Shown here: positions 6,860 to 13,476 of the stretch, in pieces | Position numbering within the stretch: the stretch's first letter is position 1 | Layout: the number at the start of each line of letters is the position of its first letter | Assembly (NCBI GenBank): GCA_031279965.1 | Contig: JAITHM010000160.1 | Coordinates: 1 to 13,476, forward strand | DNA: 13,476 nt | From: Spirochaetaceae bacterium | GTDB lineage: Bacteria; Spirochaetota; Spirochaetia; Treponematales; Breznakiellaceae | Reading direction: 5' to 3' | The notes under the pieces: model-generated | Told to the model about the DNA's origin: nothing | The model's database searches: none | Seen by the model: the letters and a program-made list of their open reading frames with translations, nothing else | Translations under genes and position numbers: made by a program

Positions 6860-7164
6860 ACGGCAATATCTTCTATTTTTAAAAGAGAATATTTCTGCCG
6901 GTGACCATTTTTACGCCGGTGGTCTTTCTTAGGGATATACTTAAAAACAATGATTTTTTTTCCCTTTATGTGCGATTCTACCACGGCGGATACCTTCGCG
7001 CCCGGTACATAGGGAGTTCCCACGATGGTCTTGTCACCAGAAACAAACAAAACCTTATCAAAGTCAAGTTTTGTATTTGGATCGGCGGAAAGAAAATCCA
7101 CTTTAAGAAGTGAGCCTTTTTCAACTTTGTATTGTTTTCCTTTAATCTCTACAAGCGCATACAT
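6856..7164 (-). CDS. rplU: 50S ribosomal protein L21
   Basis: L21 is a primary 23S rRNA-binding protein of the large subunit. The 102-residue product has the normal length and begins MYALVEIKGKQYKVEKG, the family signature. The basic C-terminal block PKKDHRRKNGHRQKYS (78-93) is the conserved rRNA-contacting segment. The ATG at 7164 has GGAA 7 nt upstream. A near-consensus promoter lies at 7263-7235, leaving a leader of about 65 nt with a possible folded element. The stop overlaps the prp start, so the two are one operon. Confidence 0.98.
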   Translation of the reverse strand: MYALVEIKGKQYKVEKGSLLKVDFLSADPNTKLDFDKVLFVSGDKTIVGTPYVPGAKVSAVVESHIKGKKIIVFKYIPKKDHRRKNGHRQKYSLLKIEDIAV

Positions 7165-7193
7165 AATCAGTTTCCTTATTCAACAATTTCCCT

Positions 7194-7226
7194 GGAGTTA
7201 TTTTGCGGGAATACATCTCGCACTCC
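7194..7226 (-). promoter_or_regulatory. Possible structured leader of the rplU-prp mRNA
   Basis: In the 5' leader GGAGT (7226-7222) can pair with ACTCC (7198-7194), enclosing a second short stem, GCGAGA with TCCCGC, that has one A-C mismatch. Ribosomal protein leaders, including L21 leaders in other phyla, are often autoregulatory. Here the stems are short and only sequence pairing supports the idea. Confidence 0.3.
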
Positions 7227-7234
7227 ATTATATT

Positions 7235-7263
7235 ATTGTATCCTGTATTTTCACCGCTGTCAA
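7235..7263 (-). promoter_or_regulatory. Strong sigma-70 promoter of rplU-prp
   Basis: TTGACA (7263-7258), a 17-nt spacer and TACAAT (7240-7235) give 6 of 6 and 5 of 6 consensus matches with ideal spacing. It begins 23 nt after the stop of the leucine-rich repeat gene, so the ribosomal genes form their own transcription unit. Predicted start near 7228. Confidence 0.85.
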
Positions 7264-7286
7264 GGCGGCTGCGGATGGACAAATTC

Positions 7287-8066
7287 CTAATACCGGCCCG
7301 AATAACCAGCCTTTTTAAGAGCAACCTGCGTTGCAAGGGTAAGTCTTTTGCATCCGAGAAAACTGTCGTTGCTAAAGCTGATTTTCGCTGGAAGTACTAC
7401 CGTTTCCAACATAAGACAGCCGTAAAAGGCACGATCTTCAATGTTTACCGCATTGGGAAACGAAATAGTCCGCAGCATTTTACATCCATTAAACGCCCCA
7501 TAGGAGATCGTCTGGACACGCCCCGAATTGATAATAGCCGCTAAATTCGTGCAGCCGTCAAAGGCATTGCGGCCTATGGACGTTATCCCCGGCATGGCGA
7601 TGCTGGTAAGCATTCCACACCCGGCAAAGGCCCAGCTATCAATAATAGAGACATCTGGCGGCAATTCAATACGGCGCAGCGACCAGCACGCCATAAAAGC
7701 ATATTCTTCGATTACTGTAAGGCTTTTCGGCAGAACAACTTCGACAAGTCCCCGTGTGCGGGCAAAGGCATTGCGGCCTATCGTCTTGATTCCCTCCGGC
7801 ACAATAACTCTGATTACCTGCACGGGGGCATGTTCAAACACAGAATCTGGAGGAACAAGCGCCCGCGGTTTTCCAATGCTTACAACAGGCACTCCTTGAA
7901 TTGTAGAGGGGATGGTGACTTCTTTAAGAGTTCCAATGTACCCGGTCACAACAGCACCGGTACCTTCTTCATCAAGTTCGACAAGAAAATCTCCACCCGG
8001 GTTCGCCCATAAGCCCATGCATGCCGTTACCAGAAGGAGCAACGCTCCACAAACTTGTTTTTTCAT
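7287..8066 (-). CDS. Exported TpLRR/BspA-type leucine-rich repeat protein
   Basis: The 259-residue product begins with a basic n-region (MKK) and a hydrophobic stretch. VTAC at 13-16 could be a spirochaetal lipobox, while GLWA at 18-21 could be a signal peptidase I site; I cannot choose. Residues 41-65 match the usual start of BspA-like domains (TIPSTIQGVPVVSIG). At least six 22-23-residue repeats follow at 107, 130, 153, 175, 198 and 220 (consensus LxxIxLPxxxxxIxxxAFxGCxx). These proteins are surface or periplasmic and often bind host matrix or other bacteria; the ligand here is unknown. The ATG lacks a clear ribosome binding site and lies 6 nt after a 50-codon upstream gene, so reinitiation is likely. 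The repeats also show in DNA: 19 identical bases occur around 7559 and 7766. Confidence 0.93.
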   Translation of the reverse strand: MKKQVCGALLLLVTACMGLWANPGGDFLVELDEEGTGAVVTGYIGTLKEVTIPSTIQGVPVVSIGKPRALVPPDSVFEHAPVQVIRVIVPEGIKTIGRNAFARTRGLVEVVLPKSLTVIEEYAFMACWSLRRIELPPDVSIIDSWAFAGCGMLTSIAMPGITSIGRNAFDGCTNLAAIINSGRVQTISYGAFNGCKMLRTISFPNAVNIEDRAFYGCLMLETVVLPAKISFSNDSFLGCKRLTLATQVALKKAGYSGRY

Positions 8067-8072
8067 TTACTT

Positions 8073-8225
8073 TTACTTTATGCAGACTGCCGGAGCAAAA
8101 CAATTATCCCGGTACACAATTGCGGCTTCTTGGTTTATGTGCATTTGGCATACCCGCTCACTGCCATTTTCAGTGAAGTCCCTCATTAAAGATTGTAAAT
8201 AGCGGCTGCTCATTTTTACCTTCAC
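8073..8225 (-). CDS. Small protein of 50 residues, function unknown
   Basis: A GTG at 8225 opens a 50-codon frame ending TAA at 8073. GAGGAGG lies exactly 6 nt upstream, the best ribosome binding site in the window. The product begins MKVKMSSRYLQSLMRDF and ends YRDNCFAPAVCIK. It has three cysteines, no hydrophobic export segment and a mildly basic start, so it is probably cytosolic. I do not recognise it. Its stop is 6 nt before the leucine-rich repeat gene, which has no good site of its own, so this frame probably delivers ribosomes to that gene, as a leader peptide or a functional partner. An internal ATG at 8213 is a possible later start, too far from the GAGGAGG. It sits 68 nt after the Maf-like gene and could be co-transcribed with it. 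A TATTCT-like -10 at 8254-8249 is possible but lacks a -35. Confidence 0.72.
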   Translation of the reverse strand: MKVKMSSRYLQSLMRDFTENGSERVCQMHINQEAAIVYRDNCFAPAVCIK

Positions 8226-8231
8226 GCAAAA

Positions 8232-8238
8232 CCTCCTC
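8232..8238 (-). promoter_or_regulatory. Near-perfect ribosome binding site GAGGAGG
   Basis: GAGGAGG, 6 nt before a GTG start, decides the start of the 50-codon gene. Without a frame behind it there would be no reason for such a site about 165 nt before the leucine-rich repeat gene. Confidence 0.8.
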
Positions 8239-8293
8239 AAAGTATACAAGAATATTTTTCACTGTATCGCAAGCTTAGTCCTTCGTCAAGCCT

Positions 8294-9499
8294 TCAATAA
8301 GAGCCATCATGGCAAAAAGTAAAGACCGGGTGGTTTTCTCCCAGATTGAAAATGCGCGGCGGATACAACGAAAGTTGTTGCTCAAACCATGCAGCGTATA
8401 GTTTGTAACTGCCCCCTGCTTCAAGCGCCCGGGTACGCGCCCATTGCTGATGATACCAGGGTTTATAGCGATTTGCCGTCTGCACAAGCAGCGCGTCGAA
8501 TGCATAGGGCCGTGCGTGGCTGTGAAGGTCGTGGGAACTAAGACTTGCCCCGGCCAAAAAGATCTGGCCTGTTGTCCATCTTAACGCAAAATCCAGCGCA
8601 CTTGCCGTAACTGTTCCACGTTGGGGAAGCTCAACGCGAGGAAGGCCGTATTCATCAAGCACAGCGCGCTGTTCCGCGCTTCCATCACCAAAAAACAGGA
8701 TGGGAAAACCAAGCAGACAGGAAGGCAGCGCGGCATGTAACGCGGCAACGATGAGCGAACGGCGCAGACACCGCACCGCCTCAAAAAAATGAAGCCGGGC
8801 CCAGGATCCGCCGTCGCTGGTAAAAATAATATCAGGCTCAAATGAACGGGCACGAAGAGCCGCCACCGCGGAAGCTGCCGCAGCAAGTTTTGTATTTCCT
8901 CTGTTAAGCTGCGCTGTTATCGCGGGAAAACTTGCCTCAAGCGTGGGGCCAGCGGCGCATATCACAAGATCATCTGATTGATACGCGGCAAGCTCCGGGA
9001 AGGTTTTACGGGCAGCGTCAGCAAAAAAACGGCTGTTTCGCAGGGTATTACGCCGCCAACGTTCGGTAAAATGTCGTGTGGTTCGCGCATTGGCATCAGA
9101 GCGGCGAATAAACCGGGTAAGCTCACCAACAAGCTGCCGGTACAACAGAGCGTCAAGAGCAATGGCCGGGCGCCATTCAATAAGTTTGATATGCACCGAT
9201 TCACTGTCGCCAATCACCCGTTCAAGAAAAGTAGTGCATGTTTCAGTTGATGCCGGTGACCATTCGGCGTCGGGCGTAGGGGCGTCAGGTAAGTGTGCCG
9301 CCGTGTATTCACTGCGAATATGAACGCTGATAATCTGTGCCGCCGGATACCGCAGCCGCAACGGTGGAATAAGGTAGCCAAATCCACATTCCAGTAGAAT
9401 AAAAAATCGTGTATGCGGGGAGATATTAAGTGAATCAAGATACTTAAGCGCCTCTTTTTCCGGATTATACACCGAATGAAGACGCTGATCTTTAGACAA
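8294..9499 (-). CDS. DUF115 / Maf-like protein, possible flagellin glycosyltransferase
   Basis: The 401-residue soluble product resembles the DUF115 (MptE-like / Maf) family. Visible blocks are ECGFGYLIPPLRLR (37-50), the motif VICAAGPTLEAS (179-190), EPDIIFTSDGGS (221-232) and IFLAGASLSSHD (313-324), consistent with a Rossmann-like catalytic core flanked by helical regions. Bacterial members with known function (Maf in Campylobacter, Aeromonas, Clostridium) transfer nonulosonic acids to flagellins; archaeal MptE is a pterin pyrophosphokinase. Which holds here is open. The TTG start at 9499 overlaps the stop region of the acidic repeat gene by 8 nt, with AAGGA 8 nt upstream, so the two are translationally coupled. 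No sugar-biosynthesis or flagellar gene lies in the window. Confidence 0.82.
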   Translation of the reverse strand: MSKDQRLHSVYNPEKEALKYLDSLNISPHTRFFILLECGFGYLIPPLRLRYPAAQIISVHIRSEYTAAHLPDAPTPDAEWSPASTETCTTFLERVIGDSESVHIKLIEWRPAIALDALLYRQLVGELTRFIRRSDANARTTRHFTERWRRNTLRNSRFFADAARKTFPELAAYQSDDLVICAAGPTLEASFPAITAQLNRGNTKLAAAASAVAALRARSFEPDIIFTSDGGSWARLHFFEAVRCLRRSLIVAALHAALPSCLLGFPILFFGDGSAEQRAVLDEYGLPRVELPQRGTVTASALDFALRWTTGQIFLAGASLSSHDLHSHARPYAFDALLVQTANRYKPWYHQQWARTRALEAGGSYKLYAAWFEQQLSLYPPRIFNLGENHPVFTFCHDGSY

Positions 9500-11447
9500 G
9501 CCCTAAATCCTTGAACACCTTTTTATAAATTTCAAATTTATCCGAGCGGGCAAATTCCTCAATTTTTTCTTCGGGCAATGCCTCTAAAAGCTGATCCATA
9601 TAAGCAAGCACGGTTCGTATTTCATTCTTGAATTTTTCATCCAGATTGCTTTTTCCCGCAACACTGTTTTTTGAAGCCGCCTCGTCCAATGGGGGAATTT
9701 CAAGTTCTGCTTTTTCAAGCTGATCAAAAACATCAAGCGATATATCACGAACATTTTCAGCTTCAGCATCAGGAAGACTTTCGCCAAGATCATGCTCTTC
9801 CTGTGCGGCGCTAACCCCGGTCTCTTCAGTAAGATCAGACGTGCTGATTATGTTATCCAACTCGTCGCCTGTAAGTGCTTCACTGGCGGCCCCGTCAAAA
9901 GCGGCATTGTCCGTCGAATCAGCATTATTCAGCAGACTGAGTTCGTCGTCAGTTAACGCAATGCTTTCGTCAACATCGCCCAGCTTGCTCAATTCATCAT
10001 TAGTCAGCGCAATGCTTTCATCAACATCGCTTAAACCTTCAAGCTCCTCCGATGTAAGTGCTATATTTTCATCAACATCGCTTAAAATGTCCAGTTCATC
10101 AGAAGTAAGTGAAATTGTTTCGTCAAGATCGTCAAGACCAAGCGGCGCTTTGTTATAATCTACGGAACTTTCGACAGTTTCATGTGTCAAATCGGCATTA
10201 TCAAGCACCACATCAAGCTCTTTGCCGGTAAGGGCAACATCGTTGTCAACAGAAGCATCACTCAAAGGAGCCGCCGCCCCCCGTCCGCCTTCACGCTTAA
10301 TTACCGAAATCTCGGATTTAAGATTGTTTAAATCAGATTTTATAGAAGAAAGTTCGTTGGCAATCTTGATTAAAAGCTCGGTTGCAACACCGCCTTCCTG
10401 CGGCATATCACTGCTACCGGCAGTTTCAATTTCACCGGCATCTGCAATGCCAGGTTCGTCTTCAATGCCGGAAATGCCAAGCTCATCCTCAGGAGAGGAC
10501 AGCATCGGCTCCTCCTCAGAAATGCCTGTGGTTTCTATGCCGGTTTCTAAAGACAATTCTTCACTAACGGGCATTTCAAGCATATCTGTTTCATCAACAT
10601 CAAGCTCAACGATAGGTTCCAGGTCTTCTTCTGTCGCAGCCAAGGCGGTGTCGCCTTCTTCAAGCTCAAAGTCAACATCAAACGTGCCGTCATCAGCAAG
10701 AACCTCTTCAGTGCCGGAATCAGCGGCGCCTTCAAGCGCGGAAACATCAATATCATTGGAAGGTGATTCAAGTTCGTCAGTATTCTCAAGTCCTGCATCA
10801 TCGAGTGGTGATTCAAGTCCGTCAGTGTTATCAAGTGCCGCAAGCTCAGGAGTGGCTTCCTCAACCGCAGCGGCAAGATCAAGACTTTCGTCTTCGGAAA
10901 ATCCATCGGAAAAGGTTACGGCGGCAAGGTCTTCTTCGGAAAATTCTATTTCAGCAAGATCACCAGAAAATTCATCGGGCGCCGCTTCCGTATCGCCTTC
11001 GGGCTCGTTAAGAGCTTCTTCAAGAAGCTTGTCGGCAAAGGCAAAATCGTCAGCATCTTCTTCAGTGCCGTCTTCGGCAAGCAACACCGCCTCCTCCTCT
11101 TCCAGACTTACGGAAGAAAATTCATCGAGCGGTTCTGTCGTTTCTGTACCTTCAGGGCTGCTATCAATAAGTCCATTAAAGTCGGGGCTATCATCAACAG
11201 CCTCTTCTTCTGCACTTAATGCAGGAGCGCCTGCAGCAAAGTCAATGTCAAAACTTCGCACATCATCATCACCTGAAATTTCAGTTTCTTCATCAGTAAC
11301 ATTAACGATGTCACTCTCAAAACCTTCGTTATTTTCAAGCAGATCTTCGGGTTCGCTTTTAACCCACACACCGTATTCATCAAGTTCATCTGATGAACCG
11401 ATCTCTGTCCGGTCGTTCAAGATCGAAGGTTTTTTACTGATCTTCAT
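9492..11447 (-). CDS. Very acidic, repeat-bearing protein of unknown function
   Basis: The 651-residue product has no signal peptide or membrane segment. In order: a short non-repetitive start with YGVWVKSEPEDLL (25-37); a long Asp/Glu/Ser/Ala-rich, probably disordered region (38-350); a heptad-like coiled coil, LLIKIANELSSIKSDLNNLK (358-377); six LTxDELxxL-type motifs between 405 and 540, four of them in an exact 17-residue tandem; and a helical C-terminal domain (about 604-651), VLAYMDQLLEALPEEKIEEF and YKKVFKDLGLV. The two non-acidic ends and the coiled coil suggest an oligomeric scaffold that displays short linear motifs. LTxDELxxL resembles the LSQxEIDALL N-terminus of FliM/FliY that binds CheY-P, which is a motif-level similarity only. 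GGGAG lies 5 nt before the ATG at 11447. The stop overlaps the start of the Maf-like gene. Family unknown to me. Confidence 0.88.
   Translation of the reverse strand: MKISKKPSILNDRTEIGSSDELDEYGVWVKSEPEDLLENNEGFESDIVNVTDEETEISGDDDVRSFDIDFAAGAPALSAEEEAVDDSPDFNGLIDSSPEGTETTEPLDEFSSVSLEEEEAVLLAEDGTEEDADDFAFADKLLEEALNEPEGDTEAAPDEFSGDLAEIEFSEEDLAAVTFSDGFSEDESLDLAAAVEEATPELAALDNTDGLESPLDDAGLENTDELESPSNDIDVSALEGAADSGTEEVLADDGTFDVDFELEEGDTALAATEEDLEPIVELDVDETDMLEMPVSEELSLETGIETTGISEEEPMLSSPEDELGISGIEDEPGIADAGEIETAGSSDMPQEGGVATELLIKIANELSSIKSDLNNLKSEISVIKREGGRGAAAPLSDASVDNDVALTGKELDVVLDNADLTHETVESSVDYNKAPLGLDDLDETISLTSDELDILSDVDENIALTSEELEGLSDVDESIALTNDELSKLGDVDESIALTDDELSLLNNADSTDNAAFDGAASEALTGDELDNIISTSDLTEETGVSAAQEEHDLGESLPDAEAENVRDISLDVFDQLEKAELEIPPLDEAASKNSVAGKSNLDEKFKNEIRTVLAYMDQLLEALPEEKIEEFARSDKFEIYKKVFKDLGLV
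9912..10109 (-). repeat. 51-bp in-frame tandem repeat (17-residue units)
   Basis: Units start at residues 447, 464, 481 and 498 of the acidic protein, exactly 17 residues apart; the fourth is cut short. Consensus: LTxDELxxLxDVDESIA. In DNA the segment encoding DVDESIALT recurs nearly unchanged on the plus strand around 9960-9980 and 10012-10031. More diverged copies of the core lie at residues 406 and 525. Such repeats can expand or contract by slippage. Confidence 0.85.
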
Positions 11448-11519
11448 GCCTGCTCCCTACTTCGCACCTTACTTTACTACAGTATCGGCATAGTTTATCA
11501 CTTTTTTTATCCTTCGTCA

Positions 11520-11537
11520 TCTACCTTATCTACCTTA
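11520..11537 (-). repeat. 9-bp direct repeat upstream of the acidic protein gene
   Basis: TAAGGTAGA occurs twice in tandem on the minus strand in the 107-nt gap between gatA and the acidic protein gene. It lies just upstream of a weak promoter candidate (ATGACG, 17 nt, TAAACT; 11520-11492). It could be a regulator-binding direct repeat or chance. Confidence 0.4.
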
Positions 11538-11554
11538 ATCGAGGGCAACTCTGA

Positions 11555-12988
11555 TTACGCAGCCTGTGGCCAGAAGTTCTGCCAGTTTTTAGGATGCGGA
11601 AAAGGGTGCGCCTTTTCACAGGCGGCAGCTATATCGAGCAAAACACCTTCGGCAAAGGGTTTACCCAGCAATTGAACCGCGGTGGGAAGGCCGTCTTCAA
11701 CCGATACAGGAAACGAGACCGCGGGAAGGCCGGCAAGATTCGCGCAACAGGTCCAGATGTCGGCTGCTTTCTGGGCAAAAGGCGAAAGTCCATCTCCATC
11801 CCGGGAAAACGCCGTCGTAGGAAATACCGGCGCAAGAATTGCACAACAACGGGCATCAGCATCTCTACCACCCAGCTCTCGTTCAAAATCCCGCCGTATC
11901 GCCGCCCGTATCTGCTGGGCACGATGATAATATTTATCCTGAAAACCAGACCTTAAGACAAAAGTCCCCAGTAAAATTCGCAGTTTTACCTCCGGCCCAA
12001 ACCCTGCCGTCCGTGTCTTGTCAATCATATCGTCAGGGTTTTCCGCCCAATCAGGCCGCTTCCCATAGCGAACACCATCAAAACGGGCAAGATTCGCGCT
12101 TGCCTCGGCAGCGGCTATCGTATAATACGCGGGAACAGCATAATGTAATGCAGGAAATTCAACAGGAACAAGCTGATAACCCAACGCGCTTAAGGCAGCT
12201 TTCGCGTTGTCAAACGCGTGTGCAACTGCCGGTGAAAGCGCCGCCGCTTCCGCTGCCTTGTGGGCTGCCCCCCCTGTTCCTGCGGCAAGCGCTTTGGCAA
12301 TAGCCTCCGGTGAAAGCACCCCTATGATCTTTGACGAAACCTGTGCCGCAGGACTGTCACGGGATGTCTGGTCAAAAGGATCCGCCCCTTTTATCACGTC
12401 AAAAACCGCACGGCATCTTTCAACGGTATCAGAAAGAATACCTATTGTTTCAAGACTTGAGGCATAAGCAACGAGACCATACCTTGAAACTGCTCCCCAT
12501 GTTGGTTTAAGGCCGACAACTCCGCAGAATGCTGCTGGTTGACGCACCGAACCGCCCGTATCTGACCCCAGAGCAAAAGGCACCTGTCCCGCAGCAACCG
12601 CTGCTGCCGAACCACCCGATGAACCTCCAGCGACGCGCTTAAAATCCCAGGGATTGTTCGTCGTTTTAAGCGCAGAAAGATCTGTTGACGAGCCCATCCC
12701 AAATTCATCCATATTCGTTTTACCAACTACAAACGCGCCCGCTTCCTCAAGCTTACGAACCGCCGTTGCTGTGTAAGGTGAACGCAGTGTTTCAAGAAAT
12801 CGGGAAGCGCAGCTTAAAGAAAAGTCCCGCACGGCAATGTTGTCCTTTACGGCAAATGGCAGCCCGGCAAGGGAAGGCGGCGTGTTCGTGACAGCAGCGG
12901 CTTTCTCCAACAAATCATCACGATACTCAAGAAACGCCCCTGTCTTTTCTTCCCAAGCCTTAAAATACTGAGCGTATGTTTCATTCAT
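11555..12988 (-). CDS. gatA: Glu-tRNA(Gln) amidotransferase subunit A
   Basis: GatA is the glutaminase subunit of GatCAB: it releases ammonia from glutamine or asparagine, which GatB uses to turn Glu-tRNA(Gln) (and often Asp-tRNA(Asn)) into the amidated form. The amidase signature is complete. Counted from the GTG at 12991 (478 residues), the Ser-cisSer-Lys triad is Lys49 (FAVKDNI), Ser124 (GGSSGGSAAA) and Ser148 (GSDTGGSVRQPA); the 24-residue gap between the serines matches characterised enzymes. AAGGAAG fits either GTG 12991 or ATG 12988; I use the ATG. The length is close to the family norm. gatC ends about 23 nt upstream, so gatCA is an operon, but gatB does not follow: the next gene encodes the acidic repeat protein. 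Confidence 0.97.
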   Translation of the reverse strand: MNETYAQYFKAWEEKTGAFLEYRDDLLEKAAAVTNTPPSLAGLPFAVKDNIAVRDFSLSCASRFLETLRSPYTATAVRKLEEAGAFVVGKTNMDEFGMGSSTDLSALKTTNNPWDFKRVAGGSSGGSAAAVAAGQVPFALGSDTGGSVRQPAAFCGVVGLKPTWGAVSRYGLVAYASSLETIGILSDTVERCRAVFDVIKGADPFDQTSRDSPAAQVSSKIIGVLSPEAIAKALAAGTGGAAHKAAEAAALSPAVAHAFDNAKAALSALGYQLVPVEFPALHYAVPAYYTIAAAEASANLARFDGVRYGKRPDWAENPDDMIDKTRTAGFGPEVKLRILLGTFVLRSGFQDKYYHRAQQIRAAIRRDFERELGGRDADARCCAILAPVFPTTAFSRDGDGLSPFAQKAADIWTCCANLAGLPAVSFPVSVEDGLPTAVQLLGKPFAEGVLLDIAAACEKAHPFPHPKNWQNFWPQAA

Positions 12989-13011
12989 CACTATCTTCCT
13001 TAAATTATATC

Positions 13012-13308
13012 CTATAATACGTTGGGTATAACAATAAAATGCCCATCATGTTCAGCCGCTTTTTCGATGATTGCTTCAGGTTCAACGGCACCGGCAGAAA
13101 CTTCAGCATCAGTACGAAACAAATCAGGAGCAGCGCTTAAAACATCCGCAGTTTCACCATCCAATCCGTCAATCAAATGCCCCGCGTCCTGCATCGCGGA
13201 AAAATATTCCAGCATCTGCTCAAATGCGCAATATGCATCACGAAGCTCCTCATCACTCATATTAAGGCGGGCAAGATTCGCGGTAATTTTCAATTCCTCA
13301 ATGTCCAT
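13012..13308 (-). CDS. gatC: Glu-tRNA(Gln) amidotransferase subunit C
   Basis: GatC wraps around GatA and stabilises the GatA-GatB interface. The 98-residue product has the usual length and shape: an N-terminal helix pair with LKITANLARLNMSDEEL (6-22) and a C-terminal tail that fits the family pattern, FRTDAEVSAG (64-73) and AAEHDGHFIVIPNVL (84-98). The ATG at 13308 has only a weak AGG about 12 nt upstream. Its 5' end faces the tRNA-Gln gene across about 100 nt. No consensus promoter for gatCA is evident in that gap. Confidence 0.94.
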   Translation of the reverse strand: MDIEELKITANLARLNMSDEELRDAYCAFEQMLEYFSAMQDAGHLIDGLDGETADVLSAAPDLFRTDAEVSAGAVEPEAIIEKAAEHDGHFIVIPNVL

Positions 13309-13363
13309 ATCACATTGTTGCCTATTTCTTTAAATTAAAAAAGGGGCAGCACAACGCACTCGC

Positions 13364-13391
13364 TTGACAAAAATTCAAAACATACTATAGG
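13364..13391 (+). promoter_or_regulatory. Promoter of the tRNA-Gln gene
   Basis: TTGACA (13364-13369), a 16-nt spacer and TATAGG (13386-13391) match the sigma-70 consensus at 6 of 6 and 4 of 6 positions. The predicted start falls about 10 nt before the mature tRNA 5' end, normal for a tRNA precursor. Confidence 0.7.
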
Positions 13392-13409
13392 CTGAATATG
13401 GATCATCAT

Positions 13410-13476
13410 TCCCCGGTTGTGTAATGGTAGCACGGCAGACTCTGGATCTGCTTGTGGGGGTTCAAATCCTCCCTGG
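13410..13476 (+). tRNA. tRNA-Gln, anticodon CUG, 3' end beyond the window
   Basis: The cloverleaf folds cleanly. The 5' acceptor strand is TCCCCGG, and the first four 3' bases pair with its inner half. The D stem GTGT pairs with GCAC, with GG in the loop (13426-13427). The anticodon stem GCAGA/TCTGC encloses the loop CTCTGGA, with CTG at 13442-13444. A 4-nt variable loop precedes the T arm (GGGGG, TTCAAAT, CCTCC). The last three acceptor bases, position 73 and any CCA are outside the window. It reads CAG codons. The first base is U1 and the D loop has no extra 20A base, both expected of a tRNA amidated by GatCAB. Confidence 0.95.

Noticed and set aside
7559..7785. Identical 19-base stretches as a mobile or recombination repeat
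   Set aside because: They encode the repeated IGRNAF segment of the leucine-rich repeat protein, so they are explained by repeat duplication within the gene.
8241..8246. TATACT on the minus strand as the -10 box of the small gene
   Set aside because: Transcription from it would start near 8234, inside the GAGGAGG ribosome binding site, and no -35 lies at proper distance.
10222..11493. A 423-codon plus-strand frame rich in serine, opposite the acidic protein gene
   Set aside because: It is the antisense of Glu/Asp/Ser-rich codons, which rarely gives stops. The product is low-complexity poly-Ser with no domain, and the minus-strand frame has a ribosome binding site, conserved-looking ends and an operon context.
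11434..11520. A 28-codon minus-strand frame with three cysteines (LCRYCSKVRC) overlapping the start of the acidic protein gene
   Set aside because: Its ATG has AAGG only 3 nt upstream, it is very short, and the same bases look like a promoter for the acidic protein gene. Worth a glance only if ribosome profiling shows it.

Overview
The window looks like chromosomal backbone from a spirochaete, most likely a Treponema-type organism. This rests on gene content: a TpLRR/BspA-type leucine-rich protein, a CsgG/FlgO-like lipoprotein with a loose lipobox, a sigma-like regulator whose architecture I associate with treponemes, and the indirect Gln-tRNA route (gatCA). I could not search a database, so the genus is inference. 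I see no insertion sequence, phage, CRISPR array or other sign of recent transfer.

Layout. 1-1042 (minus): the first codons of an unidentified gene behind a near-consensus promoter, then apt (purine salvage) and an upstream flavodoxin-fold-like protein in one operon. 1121-3532 (plus): a 451-residue protein of unknown function and a sigma-70-like protein. The latter overlaps the end of rlmE (3468-4082, minus) tail to tail. rlmE diverges from a citrate synthase gene (4135-5472, plus) whose TATAAT box sits only 6 bases before its ATG. Citrate synthase converges on a lipoprotein gene (5476-6381, minus) with a strong hairpin at the junction. 6521-7164 (minus): rplU and prp, without the rpmA that usually follows. 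7287-8225 (minus): the leucine-rich repeat protein, preceded by a newly recognised 50-codon gene with a near-perfect ribosome binding site. 8294-11447 (minus): a DUF115/Maf-like protein overlapping a very acidic 651-residue protein with a 17-residue tandem repeat. 11555-13308 (minus): gatC-gatA, divergent from a tRNA-Gln(CUG) gene that runs off the window end.

How the genes relate. gatC, gatA and tRNA-Gln form a functional cluster: GatCAB amidates Glu-tRNA(Gln), and the tRNA begins with the U1 expected of a GatCAB substrate. gatB is not next to them. The acidic repeat protein and the Maf-like protein are translationally linked. The repeat LTxDELxxL resembles the CheY-binding N-terminus of FliM, and Maf proteins glycosylate flagellins, so a motility link is possible but unproven. 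The 50-codon gene and the leucine-rich protein are 6 nt apart, and only the first has a clear ribosome binding site, so they are probably coupled. Most of the rest is housekeeping (translation, rRNA modification, purine salvage, central carbon metabolism). The most novel material is the acidic repeat/Maf pair, the small gene, the 451-residue orphan and the sigma-like protein.
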